Assembly: GCA_012932295.1 (NCBI GenBank)
Contig: JAAONU010000004.1
Span: forward strand, 8,742,630-8,806,629
Source: Cyclina sinensis
Taxonomy: Eukaryota; Mollusca; Bivalvia; Venerida; Veneridae
Reading direction: 5' to 3'
DNA: 64,000 nt
The notes below the pieces were generated by a model. That model was not told the origin of the DNA. It searched no databases and was given only the letters and a program-made list of their open reading frames with translations. Positions 11,761 to 24,689 of the stretch are shown here, piece after piece. Both the position numbers and the translations under genes were made by a program. Numbering within the stretch: position 1 is the stretch's first letter; each line of letters opens with the position of its first letter.

Positions 11761-12847
11761 TTTTTGCAGAAACAGAAACTAGCGATAAGTCAACGCGGAA
11801 GTAAAATATAAACACAATTTGAATATCGGAGTCACGTCAAAATAATGATCCTGTCAAAAAACGTCAAATGTCCTCAATCAATCCATCAATCATTCAATCA
11901 ATTTATCAATCAGTAAGAATAGTCAACACACGTTAACTATCCTAAATCAACAAATATTGTCCACAATGCGTAAAATGTCCTTTACCCGTCAGAAGTTTCT
12001 ATATCTATAAATATCATTCTGTAATCATATCCTGCTATGCCGAATAAAGATTTTTGGCAAAGCTCTGAAAAATATGGTTGTGAAATATTTAACATTCTTT
12101 TTAACAAGACGGAGAAAAATAAACGATACACAAGAGAAAATAGGGTCTAACTATTTTATTGTATAATGAAATTAGTTTAAATTTCGTTTTTAATTTAAAA
12201 AAAAAAATATTTTCAAATTTCCCATTTTAGAGCATCGATCTTTGAACAGACGAACTTTTTACTAATGGACCACTGATTTTTCACATTTGCATAATGTAAC
12301 AAAGAATTCCAGTTATATTTTCAGCACAAACAAATATATAACAAAAAAAGAGGGGGGAGGTAAAATATTTGGTAAAAATCTATTGTTATACTGAAAATAT
12401 AATTGTACTTCTTTGTTAAATTACGGAAGTGTTAAAACTATTTGGCGAGTATAAACGGAAGTCATGGGTAGAGTGCTGTGTAACACTGGTTTGACTGGGA
12501 AAGAACAAACCGACTTTTGTAATAGAACAAATTTACACCATAAGCTTAGGAATTTTGTTTGCTAAGGAATCTTCTTTAATTAGGATAAAGTTTGCCGTTA
12601 TGAGACCATTATCTCACGAGATGAACACATTTTTATGTGACTCTTTGACTTTCGAACCTTACAGAGTACATTTCAAATAGATAACTATCCTGGGAAAAAT
12701 GCAGATGTTTTTAGTTTTTATCTATTTTACTTTATATTAAGTCTACCTAGTTATTACGTGACTATTATTATCAGGAGGAATAATATAAAAGGAGACGTTT
12801 AGCATTAGAAACATGTTTATACTTCTGCTCTATGTAAATATAAAACA
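11761..12847. other. Intergenic stretch between HSPA12-like and collagen C4-like genes
   Basis: It is AT-rich with a short 'atcaatcaatcattcaatca' run at 11876-11910. It must hold the promoter of the left HSPA12-like gene and the 3' UTR of the collagen C4-like gene. I saw no convincing heat-shock element or TATA box in the first 100 bases upstream of the HSPA12 start. Confidence 0.4.
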
Positions 12848-14452
12848 CTATTTAGAACAAACAACACAACCCATCTCTCGACCGTCGACATACGGGGGAC
12901 AAGAGAGTGTTCCGCCGCAGTGAGCCTCAACAAAATACAAGAGGTTTTCATTAGCTGCGTTGCCACTGTGAGGGATAACTTCTGGATTTCGGTCTAAACA
13001 AGCATACTCTGAAGAATCAACATAGCCGGGGTATCCTGTCACTAGATAGCCACTATATTCCTTTGTCCAACCGTCGAAGCATTCACTTCTCCCAGGAATC
13101 ATGATATTCGACCCTCGAGGAACGTTGCAGGCTACACATGGCGCCTCACTTCTACCGACAAACGTACCAAAGAAATCCATTTGCTCCGCAGAAGACAAAT
13201 GTGGATTGAAATTATACTCCACACCCGTTATTTTAATTCCATTATCTAATTTGTCTGTATAATGATTCCAAGATGGTTTGTCAGCTAAACATAGGTAGTT
13301 TGCGCCTGCACCAGGTGCGTGTAAGTGAGTACTTATGAATGTTCCGCTCATATAACCTACGAAAAATATCAGAGATTTCATTGTTTAGTGTAGCTGAACT
13401 TACTTTTAACTATGCTGACTGGCAAAATTATCTCAATTGCATTTTGGTCTGGCTAAAAGCTACCCAGGCAAAATAATAGAAACATGAAATACGTGTATTT
13501 TAAATATTTGAATTACGATCATTTTAATTAGTAGTCATTGATGTTTAATGCTTACATCTATTGAAAATAAAGATCAGCACGAAAATAATTTTTAAGCCGT
13601 TTTCTTACATCACAAATACATTAAAGGCAGTGAAATTTACAAATGGAATAATTACCCTGACGACCAAGAGTGGAGCTGCGAAAGACTAACATACTGCTAA
13701 AGCTTATGGATAATAAACTTGGGTCGTGGGATCGAGCCCCTTATCAGTTTAATTAATCATTCATAAAAATCACGACAGATGGAGTTTTGTTTTACCTTTA
13801 TATATAACTGATGTTCCGTTCCCAGGACATACGGTCCTACCCCATCTGATGTAAGACGAGCTGGAATCTACAAAATACTAAATAAAAATGCAAGTGCCTC
13901 TAAACTTTGATTAAATGCAATTCTAAGTAGAGCAATCATTTATTCTTATCATATCTAGACATATTAAAAATTAACTTCATCTTTGCGAGATTTCGGCATT
14001 CAACAGACATTGCTGCTCAAAAGCTATCAAATTGTATGAACCATTAAAACTATTCATTCCTTTACGACGAATGATTTTAAAATATCTTTGCATGATGTTG
14101 CATCCCTTAAATTTTACTCAAATAGGACTCTAACCAATCACTAGGCAGGTGGATTAAAGTTGAATATAGTCCTTCGAAGCGGTCGATTTCAGAAGCACAG
14201 GCGAAATAGAAAATAATAATAATTAAGTAGAAATATTAATTAAATAGAAATATATGCACACGTACCTGTTACAGTCTGAACTTGTTTTAGCTGTGTTTTA
14301 AGGTCGTTTATTTCAGTTTTTAAAGAGGTGATCTCCGCAAGCAAATCCGTATCACTATGCATTACAATACGTTTGTCATCTTCTTTCGAGTGAAACTTAC
14401 CGAAAGTTTCGTAAAATGAAATGAATGCATACAAAATGTAAAATGCCTTCAT
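12848..14452 (-). CDS. Short-chain collagen C4-like secreted protein
   Basis: Three exons: 14452-14266, 13867-13796 and 13356-12848, all joined in phase 1 with GT/AG borders, predict 255 aa. Residues 1-18 form a signal peptide (MKAFYILYAFISFYETFG). Residues about 34-58 form a short coiled coil (LLAEITSLKTEINDLKTQL). The conserved domain starts in exon 2 (SSYIRWGRTVCPGNGTSVIYKG) and continues with GANYLCL, PCVACNVPRG, MIPGRSEC, GWTKEYSGYL, CGGTLSCPPYVDGRE and the C-terminal CVVCSK. Annotated mollusc and sponge relatives are called short-chain collagen C4-like, but no Gly-X-Y collagen repeat is present here. The many cysteines suggest a disulfide-stabilised extracellular globular domain. Function is unknown; a recognition role has been suggested for relatives but cannot be shown here. 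The open frame extending from the ATG at 13381 into exon 3 is intron read-through, not the start. Confidence 0.88.
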
Positions 14453-14487
14453 TTTAACTTGAGTAGCATTGGCTACTCTTTCTCTCC

Positions 14488-14498
14488 TTATATATAAA
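14488..14498 (-). promoter_or_regulatory. TATA box of the collagen C4-like gene
   Basis: On the minus strand a TTTATATATAA motif lies 36-46 bases upstream of the ATG at 14452. At the usual 25-30-base spacing, this implies a very short 5' UTR. Confidence 0.5.
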
Positions 14499-14519
14499 CC
14501 ATATTCTTATCAATAATAT

Positions 14520-15820
14520 TCTAGAAGTTAAGAAAGCCAACGTGGCCCTAAGATAAGAGAGACATAAACATTTTAGGGCACTAGAGGTATAATCTAAACA
14601 TACTTGCTAGATGTTCCTACAACAAAACAATAACGTCCAATTTCTGGTTAAAACGAGTGTAAGATTTTCCTCCACATTTATGTGCAGAACATGTTACATC
14701 TTAGTCCTATAAACGTAGCTTCAACAATTTTACAGGAGTCCTTGCAAAATATCAATGCAATAAAATCCAATTCGTGGTTTCAGAGACAAGTATTCTGCCT
14801 ATTCTGCGATTTTCCAATACGTTTCTGTTTCCTTTGGACGGGACGTATATTGACAAAAGTCATAATTTGAACGATCTTATTACCGGACCACTAGTAAACC
14901 CTATCTTATTAATATAAATCATGCCCCACTCCCCCCAAAAAACAATTTTTATAAAATTATTTTCAGCTCTTGATACCTACTTATGCAATGGACCAGAACA
15001 GTTTGAACAGCAGGTTGAAATATCATTCCTGTGAAAGTTAGACGGTTTAGATCATTTATAAGACACATGTTGACGTCGGACACTAGTGTATCATAAAAGC
15101 TCATCGTGAGAATTCTTTAAGCGTTTGTCTAAGAGGCCAGTTGCTGTGCTTGCAAACTACTTTAAATTTCTTCATGCACAGAAAAAGTATTCCCTGTTTA
15201 AAAAGAGTTCTAAGATTTCAAGAATCATCTTCTCTGCGATATGTGCCATAGATGTTTATAATTTAAGCTTCAAAGCATACCGAGTCATTGCAGTTTTGAA
15301 AGATACGTTAACTTTCGTTTTAAAAATACGTGACAAAACATTGCATGATGCAAAGCCTGGATAGGTACTAATTGTCTATTTTCTAATTTTAACACTGCAT
15401 TCTCTCAAATGCTGTTTGATGGAAACAGACGCTTCCTTATGAGAATAATTTAATAATAATTCAAGGATGTCATATCTTATAAACGGAACCATCTTTAGAA
15501 TCATAAATGCAGTTGTTCATCTTTTTTCCATTATATTAGTTCATTTGATATACTTAAATCAGTCAGTTGTAAAGTCTTATAAAAAAAGAACTCTCGATAC
15601 AATGTATACTTATGTGGTAAATATTAGGCGCTTGGATGGTGCTACTTCGGTATGGGTTGATGTATTTATTAATGATGGACAGATAGTGCCCAATGCTTGT
15701 CTTCTGTTACCATAATACATCACAGAAGAGTTATCCCTATTGAAAATGTCATTTAAAAGTTACCATCAAATATCAAGAGGGATCAGAGTATGCATTATGT
15801 ACATGTCTGTTCTATTAGCA
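14520..15820. other. No gene recognised between the collagen C4-like gene and GTDC1
   Basis: I searched this stretch on the minus strand for the missing C-terminal exon of GTDC1 (family block ending FSW) and found no match. The plus-strand open frames at 15125 and 15467 lack recognisable domains or splice context. Confidence 0.4.
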
Positions 15821-15824
15821 GAGC

Positions 15825-15945
15825 TAAAAAACCCAAAGGTGTCTTTGGAATAGGATGCTTTCTGCATGATGCATTATCCCCCACAATCTCTGCAGTGGGC
15901 GCCCTTCCATCAGGCAACCGGTACCGACGACAAATAAACTCAAAA
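15825..15945. repeat. SINE-like dispersed repeat, copy 1
   Basis: It shares 'gtctttggaataggatgctttct', a C-rich 'cccccacaat' block, 'ggcaaccggtacc' and 'aaataaactcaaa' with copies near 24.7/25.5 kb and 48.6 kb. Longer copies contain a tRNA B-box-like stretch upstream, which suggests a tRNA-derived SINE. Confidence 0.6.
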
Positions 15946-15989
15946 TAGAAAAGCAAAAAGAGATCAAGCAAAGTGAAAGAGGGACTTAC

Positions 15990-18900
15990 TAGGAAATATT
16001 TCAGGGTAGACAAGCCGATTTGGACACAATGGATAGCATCCTAGATGAACTGCCTCTAGCCTGTAAAAATGTACTTGAAAATAAATTTGAAACATAAGGA
16101 TGACCTTAAAATTTTTTATTAAGTCAAGAGTTTTTACAAGTTTTGACCCAAACACCATTATATATTTAGGATAAATATCAAATGCAACGTACATTATGTT
16201 ACTTGTATATGAAAATGCATTGCCTGTAACACATCAGAACAATTACAAATCATTTTAGAATGTCCATTATCCTAGCAGTCTTTCTTGCTTAAGATGAAAG
16301 ACACGCCTTAGTTGTATTTTAAAAACTTAAAATAAATTACAAGAGATATATAAGCTTCATGAAAACCTGCACTGAGATTCTCCAGAACTAGGGCAGCTAA
16401 AAGAAACCATAGTGAAAGTTGTAAGTACACCTTTTTCAATCAGGGTTATAAATGAATGATGAGAATTTATGCTGTCTTACATGGCAACTCCAAAAAACTC
16501 ATGCTTAGCTGTTGACACAACACAGTCAGCAGATTCCAAAACTGTGTAATAATGTTGCTTTGATGGTAAAAATCCCCAGTGTATTACCTTCTCTTTGAGC
16601 AGAACTTTACTCTTTTCAAATATATCTGAAATAAATGGAAACAAATTCTGTGTAATTTATATTTCAAATTACTGTGCAGTAAATGTATGGACATTAAAAA
16701 AGATACCCCTTAACAAATACAGAATCACCAGTTTCAAACAATTAAATATATGGTCCACTAAACAAATTTTTAAACAACAGTCTCAAACAATGAAAAATAT
16801 GGGGGACTAAAATTTGATTCATACATGGTACAGTCAAACAAAAACTTCTATTTCTTGAAACACTGTACAAGCCTTTTATTGAGACTCAGTCTAGAAGTGT
16901 ACAAACCTCTAACTGTGTCACAGTCTACCAGTATACAAGCCATATATTCAGACACAGACAACCAGTGTACAAACCTCTTATTGAGAAAACAGTTTACAAA
17001 TGTACAATATTCTTATTGAGATACAGTCTACGAGTGTACAAGCCTCTTACTTAGTCACATTCTATGAGTATACAATCTTCCTATTGAGACACAGTCTTCC
17101 AGTGTACAAGCGTCTTATTGATACACAGTCTACTAGAGTACAAGCCTCTTATTAAGACACAGTCTACCAGTGTACAAGATCTTATTGAGACACAGTCTAC
17201 AAGTGTACAAGCCTATTATTGAGATACAGTCTACCAGTATACAAGCCTCTTATTAAGACACAGTCTACCAGTGTACAAGATCTTATTGAGACACAGTCTA
17301 CAAGTGTACAAGCCTATTATTGAGATACAGTCTACCAGTATACAAGCCTCTTATTGAGAAACAGCCTACCAGTATACAAGACTCTTATTGACACACAGTC
17401 TACTAGTGTACATGCCTCTTATTGAAACACAGTCTACCAGTGTACAAGCCTCTTTTTGAGACACAGTCTACCAGTGTACAAGACTCTTATTGAGAGGCAG
17501 TCTATCACTGTACAAGCCTCCTATTGAGACACAGTCTACTAATGTAAAAGCCTCTTATTAAGAAACTGTCTACCAGTGTACAAGCCTCCTATTCAGACAC
17601 AGTCTACCAGTGTACAAGCCTCTTATTGATAGACATTCTACCACTGTACAAGCCTCTTATTGAGAGACAGTCTACTAATGTAAAAGCCTCTTATTAAGAA
17701 ACTGTCTACCAGTGTACAAGCCTCCTATTCAGAAACAGTCTTCCAGTGTACAAGCCTCTTATTGAGAGACATTCTACCACTGTACAAGCCTCTTATTGAG
17801 AGACATTCTACCACTGTACAAGCCTCTTATTGAGAGACATTCTACCACTGTACAAGCCTCTTATTGAGAGACATTCTACCACTGTACAAGTCTCTAATTG
17901 AGACACAGTTTACCAGTGTACAAGCCTCTTATTGAAAGACATTCTACCACTGTACAAGCTTCTTGTTGAGAGACAGTCTACCACTGTACAAGCCTCTTAT
18001 TGAGAGACATTCTACCACTGTACAAGTCTCTAATTGAGACACAGTCTACCAGTGTTCAAGACTCTAATTGAGATACAGTCTACCACTATACAAGCCTCCT
18101 ACTGAGATACAGTCTACTAATGTAAAAGCCTCTTATTATGAAACTGTCTATCAGTGTACAAGCCTCCTATTCAGACACAGTCTACCACAATACAAGCCTC
18201 CTATTGAGATACAGTCTACCAGTGTACAAGCCTCCTATTCAGACACAGTCTACCACTATACAAGCCTCCTATTGAGATACAGTCTACCAGTGTACAAGCC
18301 TCCTATTCAGACACAGTCTACCACTATACAAGCCTCCTATTCGGACACAGTCTACCAGTGTACAAGCCTCCTATTCAGACACAGTCTACCACTATACAAG
18401 CCTCCCATTGAGATACAGTCTACTAATGTAAAAGCCTCTTATTATGAAACTGTCTATCAGTGTACAAGCCTCCTATTCAGACACAGTCTACCAGTGTACA
18501 AGCCTCTTATTGAGAGACATTCTACCACTGTACAAGCCTCTTATTGAGAGACATTCTACCACTGTACAAGCCTCTTATTGAGAGACATTCTACCACTGTA
18601 CAAGCCTCTTATTGAGAGACAGTCTACCAGTGTACAATTCTCTAATTGAAAGACAGTCTACCACTGTACAAGCCTCCTATTGAGAGACATTCTACCACTG
18701 TACAAGTCTCTAATTGAAAGACAGTCTACCACTGTACAAGCCTCCTATTGAGACACAGTCTACCAGTGTACAAGTCTCTAATTGAAAGACATTCTACCAC
18801 TGTACAAGCCTCCTATTAAGACACAGTCTACCACTGTACAAGCCTCTTGTTGAGAGACAGTCTACCACTGTACAAGCCTCTTATTGAGAGACATTCTACC

Positions 18901-21900
18901 ACTGTACAAGCCTCTTATTGAGAGACATTCTACCACTATACAAGCCTCCTATTGAGATACAGTCTACTAATGTAAAAGCCTCTTATTATGAAACTGTCTA
19001 TCAGTGTATAAGCCTCCTATTCAGACACAGTCTACCAGTGTACAAGCCTCTTATTGAGAGACATTCTACCACTGTACAAGCCTCTTATTGAGAGACATTC
19101 TACCACTGTACAGGCCTCTTATTGAGAGACATTCTACCACTGTACAAGCCTCTTATTGAGAGACATTCTACCACTGTACAAGACTCTTGTTGAGAGACAG
19201 TCTTCCTCTGTACAAGTCTCTAATTGAGACACAGTCTACCACTGTACAAGCCTCTAATTGAGAGACATTCTACCACTGTACAAGCCTCTTGTTGAGAGAC
19301 AGTCTACCACTGTACAAGTCTCTAACTGAGACACAGTCTACCACTGTACAAGCCTCCTATTGAGACACAGTCTACCAGTGTACAAGTCTCTAATTGAAAG
19401 ACAGTCTACCACTATACAAGCCTCCTATTGAGACACAGTCTACCAGTGTACAAGTCTCTAATTGAAAGACAGTCTACCACTGTACAAGCCTTTAATTGAG
19501 ACACAGTCTACCACTGTACAAGTCTCTAATTGAAAGACAGTCTACCAGTATACAAGCCTCTAATTGAGACACAGTCTACCAGTGTACAAGACTCTAATTG
19601 AAAGACAGTCTACCACTGTACAAGCCTCCTATTGAGACACAGTCTACCAGTGTACAATTCTCTAATTGAAAGACAGTCTACCACTGTACAAGCCTCCTAT
19701 TGAGAGACATTCTACCACTGTACAAGTCTCTAATTGAAAGACAGTCTACCACTGTACAAGCCTCCTATTGAGACACTGTCTACCAGTGTACAAGACTCTA
19801 ATTGAAAGACAGTCTACCACTGTACAAGCCTCCTATTGAGACACAGTCTACCAGTGTACAAGTCTCTAATTGAAAGACAGTCTACCACTGTACAAGTCTC
19901 CTATTGAGACACAGTCTACCAGTGTACAAGTCTCTAATTGAAAGACAGTTTACCACTATACAAGCCTCCTATTGAGACACAGTCTACCAGTGTACAAGTC
20001 TCTAATTGAAAGACAGTCTACCACTGTACAAGCCTCCTATTGAGACACAGTCTACCAGTGTACAAGTCTCTAATTGAGAGACAGTCTACCACTGTACAAG
20101 CCTCCTATTGAGACACAGTCTACCAGTGTACAAGTCTCTAATTGAGAGACAGTCTACCACTGTACAAGCCTCCTATTTAGAGACATTCTACCACTGTACA
20201 AGTCTCTAATTGAAAGACAGTCTACCACTGTACAAGCCTCCTATTGAGAGACATTCTACCACTGTACAAGTCTTTAATTGAAAGACAGTCTACCACTATA
20301 CAAGCCTCCTATTGAGACACAGTCTACCAGTGTACAAGTCTCTAATTGAGAGACAGTCTTCCACTATACAAGCCTCCTATTCAGACACAGTCTACCACTG
20401 TACAAGCCTCTTATTGAGAGACATTCTACCACTGTACAAGCCTCCTATTGAGACACAGTCTACCAGTGTACAAGACTCTAATTGAAAGACAGTCTACCAC
20501 TATACAAGCCTCCTATTGAGATACAGTCTAGTAATGTAAAAGCCTCTTATTATGAAACTTTCTATCAGTGTACAAGCCTCCTATTGAGACACTGTCTACC
20601 ATTATACAAGCCTCTTACTGAGAAGCAGTGTAAGTGTACAAGCCTTTTACTGAGACAAGTCTACCAATGTACAAGACACATATTGAGATACTGTCTACAA
20701 ATGTAAAGGCCTATATTGAGACATAGTCTACCAGTATACAAGGCTCTTATTTAGACACTATCTCTCAGTGTAACAGCTTATATAGAGACACAGTCTACCA
20801 GAGTACTAGCATGTTATTGAGACACAGCCTACCAGTGTAAAAGCCTAACTTGCGACAAAGTCTACAAGTGTACAAGCCTTTATAGAGACACAGTTTACTA
20901 GTGTACAAGCTGTTTTTTAGACACAGTCTATGTACAAGCTGTTTTTGAGACACAGTCTATGTACAAGCTGTTTTTGAGACACAGTCTATCAGTGTACAAA
21001 CCTTTATTAAGATAAGTCTACCAATTCACTAGCCTTTATTTAGACAAACCAAAATTCTTTAACCAGAAATAACAAGCTGACATAAGTGAATTAAACCTAC
21101 TAAACAGGAATAGGACATAACTTCAGGAAACAGCCACTAAATGTAAATTTATGATACAAGCAGTTTTTGGTCATCAGAATTTTATAATACATTTCTGACA
21201 AAACTTTAAATATTTCAGGAAACGTAACTCAGCAATCTTTTTCAGGCTGATGACAGCAGATATTCTTTTTATTACAAAGATAAACTTGATTCATACTAAA
21301 CAATGATTCCATTTTTTATAAGTCTTTATCAAACCTGACATACAGATGATGCTGTACACAAAGGGACCAGGGGCTTTTACCTGGAACATCAGTGTATGTT
21401 TCACCGAGCACAGACACCCGGAAGTCCACACCATCATTGTGTAACTGAATTATCACCTTGAAAACATCTCTGGGTCTTTATCATGCTCCCTTTTAAAAAA
21501 AAACAAATTACATTACTATTACATATGCAGTATCACTTTTCACTGTGGTTTTTATACATACATGTACATGACATGTTTTTAGATACTGGGGGGGGGGGTG
21601 AAACCAAAAAAAGATCCTGACACTGAAAAAGTTGCAATAGAAATAATTCACTTTAACTTATCCATATATATTTTTCCTTTCTTTAAAAGCAGAATTAGAC
21701 TATTTTCTATACTATAAGTAGTAATATAAAGGCTCACAAATAGGAATAAAAGAAAACTGTACAAGAACCAAAAAATATTTTATATGTATGTGGAAAAGTA
21801 CAAGAAATGATACCTACCATCTATGTGGCCATACAATATGTAAAGGTCCTGACCTTTCCATTAATTTACACTTCTTCTTAGGTATTCCCCCATAGATGGT

Positions 21901-24265
21901 CTCATGTTCCTGTCTGCTGTTTCTGATCACCATATCATTCATTTTCACTTGTGAACTTTTAGCTGTATCAGGTATGACTTTGCTAGCTTCCAATTTTTCA
22001 GAACATATTCCATCATTTTTATAAGTGTTACAATATACACTTTCAGTTTTTTCTTCATTATTTTCTCTACAATGTACACAGTTGATGTCTTTTGTTAGCT
22101 TAGACTCTGACATTTCATTTTTCATTCCAGAAGATGCATTAGAGTTTCCTTCCGAAGTACATCTTGCTTTAAGCATATCTTCATCTTGACTTTTATCACT
22201 GTTATCAAGCCTCTTTACATCACCTGGTTCAAAAATACAGGTATCTGTTACTTTGTTCAAGCCTTTCAGTTTTTCCTCAGTTCTTTCAAGTGTGTTTTCA
22301 GTTCTTTCAAGTGTGTTTTCAGTTCTTTCAAGTGTGTTTTCAGTTTTTTCAAGTGCATTTTCAGTTCTTTCAAGTGCGTTTTCAGAATCAGCTTTACATT
22401 TGTCAAATCTATTGTCTATGTGTTCACGTTTATGTTCATCAGGGTCTTCAATCATTTTATCTGCATAAGATTCTGAAAGATCATTGGGTGATGGAAAAAC
22501 TATCGGAAAATGAAGAACATGACATTTTGGCTTGATCCGGTCTGCTAATCCCTTTGGTCGATGATCTGGTATGAGTTTAAGATGAGAGTTTATACTATTC
22601 AAGAATGAGTCCTTATTGTATTTTGAATTAAAGAGAACCACATCTGCTACCATACTGAAAAGGAATAAAATAAAAGATTAAATGTTATGAACCTGTTGTA
22701 CATGATTTTTTTATCACCTTCTGCCAATAAAGCCAAAACAAGCATTCTCAAAAAGACAATTTCCAGTAAGTAATATAAAATGCATGAAATCTCAAATAAA
22801 CTTAGCCATCGATTCATTACAAAATCTTATTAGAGCTGCAAGATTTGTTTAAAAGTTTATGGTCTCATCTTTATATGAAAAACTGGAGCAAGAAGACCAA
22901 AATTATTGCAACTTGAGAAAATGCTTATAATCCTAAAATAACTTGTATGTATGTCACAAGATAGAAGAGAAATGGAAAAAAATATATTCACAATCTTAAG
23001 GAAAACCTACATTACCTTTCAAAAATTTTAAGGTATTGGGCCCATCTACAAATTTCTGTGAATAAAAGATCACCAGAGTAATATTACTACAAAACTCAAA
23101 TTTCACACAAAATAGAATTATTCATTTGTGCATATACCTTGATAGTATCTGGTTATAGCCAAACTGGAAATCCCTGTCCTGTTGTTTTCTCACTGGGTAA
23201 ACAAGTTGATTCTCGTGGAAGTACACAATCTTGTGTAGTCCAGCCAAATCAGGTCTCAGTGCTATCAGCTCTGCCAGATTTAGCACTGAGCTTGTAAATA
23301 ATGTTCTGAAAACATACACGTTACTTCAAATTATATATTGTTTTCTCAGGGATGTGTTTACAAAAAAATCTGAAATACATGTAATATTATGAAAAATTAC
23401 AGACATGTACTAAGAAATAAATCTGTAAATAAATTTGAACTAGAAATGTGTCCAGAGGACAGTCCAAGACACCCCAGGAGGTGTCAGTCCACAAGGCAAG
23501 GGGTGAGGCCTGGCAAGTGAAGTTGTTCATCTGTTTTTTTTTGTTTCCATCCTTCTAGGTGGTGCAGAGTAATGGCCCTTACTTAAGTGAAAATCGCAAC
23601 CAAAATCTTTGTGTCACACAATCACTAAACACTTTTGGAACAGGGGTCATAAAACTTTACAGGAAAATATACCGTCCATAAGGTTGCACATCTGGGGTCT
23701 TTCAATTACTTTAGAGATACCTTGACAACCCATTCCACACCCCTTGCCTTTGGAACTGTTCTCCAATGCATTAAATTCTCTTGAAAACTTAAGCAACATT
23801 AAATACTTCTTCAAACATTAGAGTAACACACAAAGAAATGACACTGACAGTTTCATAATTATTCAGCCACCCTTTGATAAATATCACCATTATATGTATT
23901 GCCAAAAGTTATCTTGAGTATCATGCATGTGTTACAAAGTGAACAATTAGAATAAATAACCACAAAGAATATTTTTTTTTTGCTCAATGAGAAAATGAAA
24001 ATCTCTCCACACTTTTTAAAAATGGCACTTAACACTGATAAACAGATAAAATAAAGTTAAGATCATGTTACTTGTAGCTGTGTTCTCTAGGTATTGTCTG
24101 ACTCAGCCAAAGGGCAGAGGTTCGAGCCTTCCAGTGCCATTTCTTACCAGGAAGGGTCACCATCTCTGTGCAAGGAATTTCTAGATGCAATAGGTCAATA
24201 AGCTGTTTGTGAGAGCCTGTATAAAATGCCTCAATCAAAAGGATTGTGGTTTGTGCCATGCTCAA
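15990..24265 (-). CDS. GTDC1: GTDC1/QTMAN-like tRNA-queuosine mannosyltransferase
   Basis: Six exons are recognised. Exon a, 24265-24072, has its ATG at 24259 just after an acceptor, so a 5' UTR exon must lie upstream. The others are b 23305-23138, c 22654-21818, d 21489-21381, e 16625-16481 and f 16060-15990, with consistent phases. Family blocks in order are [138 protein letters not shown] and [20 protein letters not shown]. The family is GT4-like; vertebrate GTDC1/QTMAN mannosylates queuosine in tRNA-Asp. Exon c carries a long acidic insert with heptad repeats. Exon d is one base short: at 21461-21464 four T's (minus strand) stand where five are needed, shifting the frame after DPEMF. No exon after f (about 55 C-terminal residues) was found. 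Either the gene is damaged, or there are sequence errors and a missed exon. Confidence 0.9.
16855..21030. repeat. 34-bp minisatellite, about 120 copies, in a GTDC1 intron
   Basis: The unit reads gagacacagtctaccagtgt followed by acaagcctcttatt (34 bp). Edges are degenerate and the core homogeneous. Variants differ at agtgt/actgt, cctctt/cctcct/tctcta, and acacag/agacat/aagacag. From about 19380 to 20400, two variants alternate, giving a 68-bp dimer. Other sectors (for example 17760-17880) are runs of a single variant. Because 34 is not a multiple of 3, stop-free stretches translate as a 34-residue repeat through all three frames. The open frames at 18068-18547 and 20482-20706 are therefore artefacts. 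It lies between exons d and e of GTDC1. Confidence 0.95.
22272..22388 (-). repeat. 21-bp in-frame coding minisatellite in GTDC1 exon c
   Basis: Five to six copies of a 21-bp unit (plus strand agttctttcaagtgtgttttc) encode a seven-residue repeat ERTENTL, with variants ERTENAL and EKTENTL. Heptad periodicity with Leu at a fixed position predicts a short coiled or helical segment in the family's variable insert. The unit length is a multiple of three, so copy number can change without a frameshift. Confidence 0.9.
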
Positions 24266-24689
24266 CTGAAAGAATACAACACATATCTGACATTCTGTTC
24301 TGCACAATTGATAAATATTGTGTGCACTGAACTTGCAAATATCTGTACTGCTGTTAAATAACTCCTACATAATTTATATAACACCAATAGACTTCAAAGA
24401 TGAATATGTCCATTTTAAATTCTTACTACTGATAGTTTTAAAGGGTTTTACTAATTCAATTATGCTAGGCATCATTTCGCTTCAGCATAGGGATCCCAAA
24501 ATAGTTGCAAACAGTCAAAATTATCTGCTGTTAGCAGACATCACCTTTTTGTATCTTACTGTAAGCAGTCAAATGCCTTCAATGCTGGCAATTAAAAAGT
24601 CTCACTATTTTGCCTCTGATGGTGAATAGACTCCACTAACATTACTAAATGTCTTTCAACTAAACTAAACTAAACATTAAACTGAGGTC

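Noticed and set aside
13357..13381. ATG at 13381 as the start of the collagen C4-like protein
   Set aside because: The eight codons before the conserved GYMSGTF block are intron ending in TTTTTCGTAG; phase and family alignment support splicing from exon 2.
15467..15715. 82-residue plus-strand frame upstream of the SINE-like repeat
   Set aside because: There are no family motifs, no splice context and no conserved partner. It was also checked as the missing GTDC1 exon, but it is on the wrong strand and lacks the expected residues.
18068..18547. 159-residue open frame with a 34-residue repeat
   Set aside because: It is a translation of the 34-bp minisatellite, which runs through three frames without stops; there is no start context, splice site or domain. 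The frame at 20482-20706 is the same artefact.
16855..21030. CRISPR-like repeat array
   Set aside because: Units are head-to-tail 34-bp repeats without unique spacers, in a eukaryotic intron.
22186..22535. Three overlapping plus-strand Ser/Phe/Cys-rich frames
   Set aside because: They are antisense readings of the 21-bp coding repeat in GTDC1 exon c.
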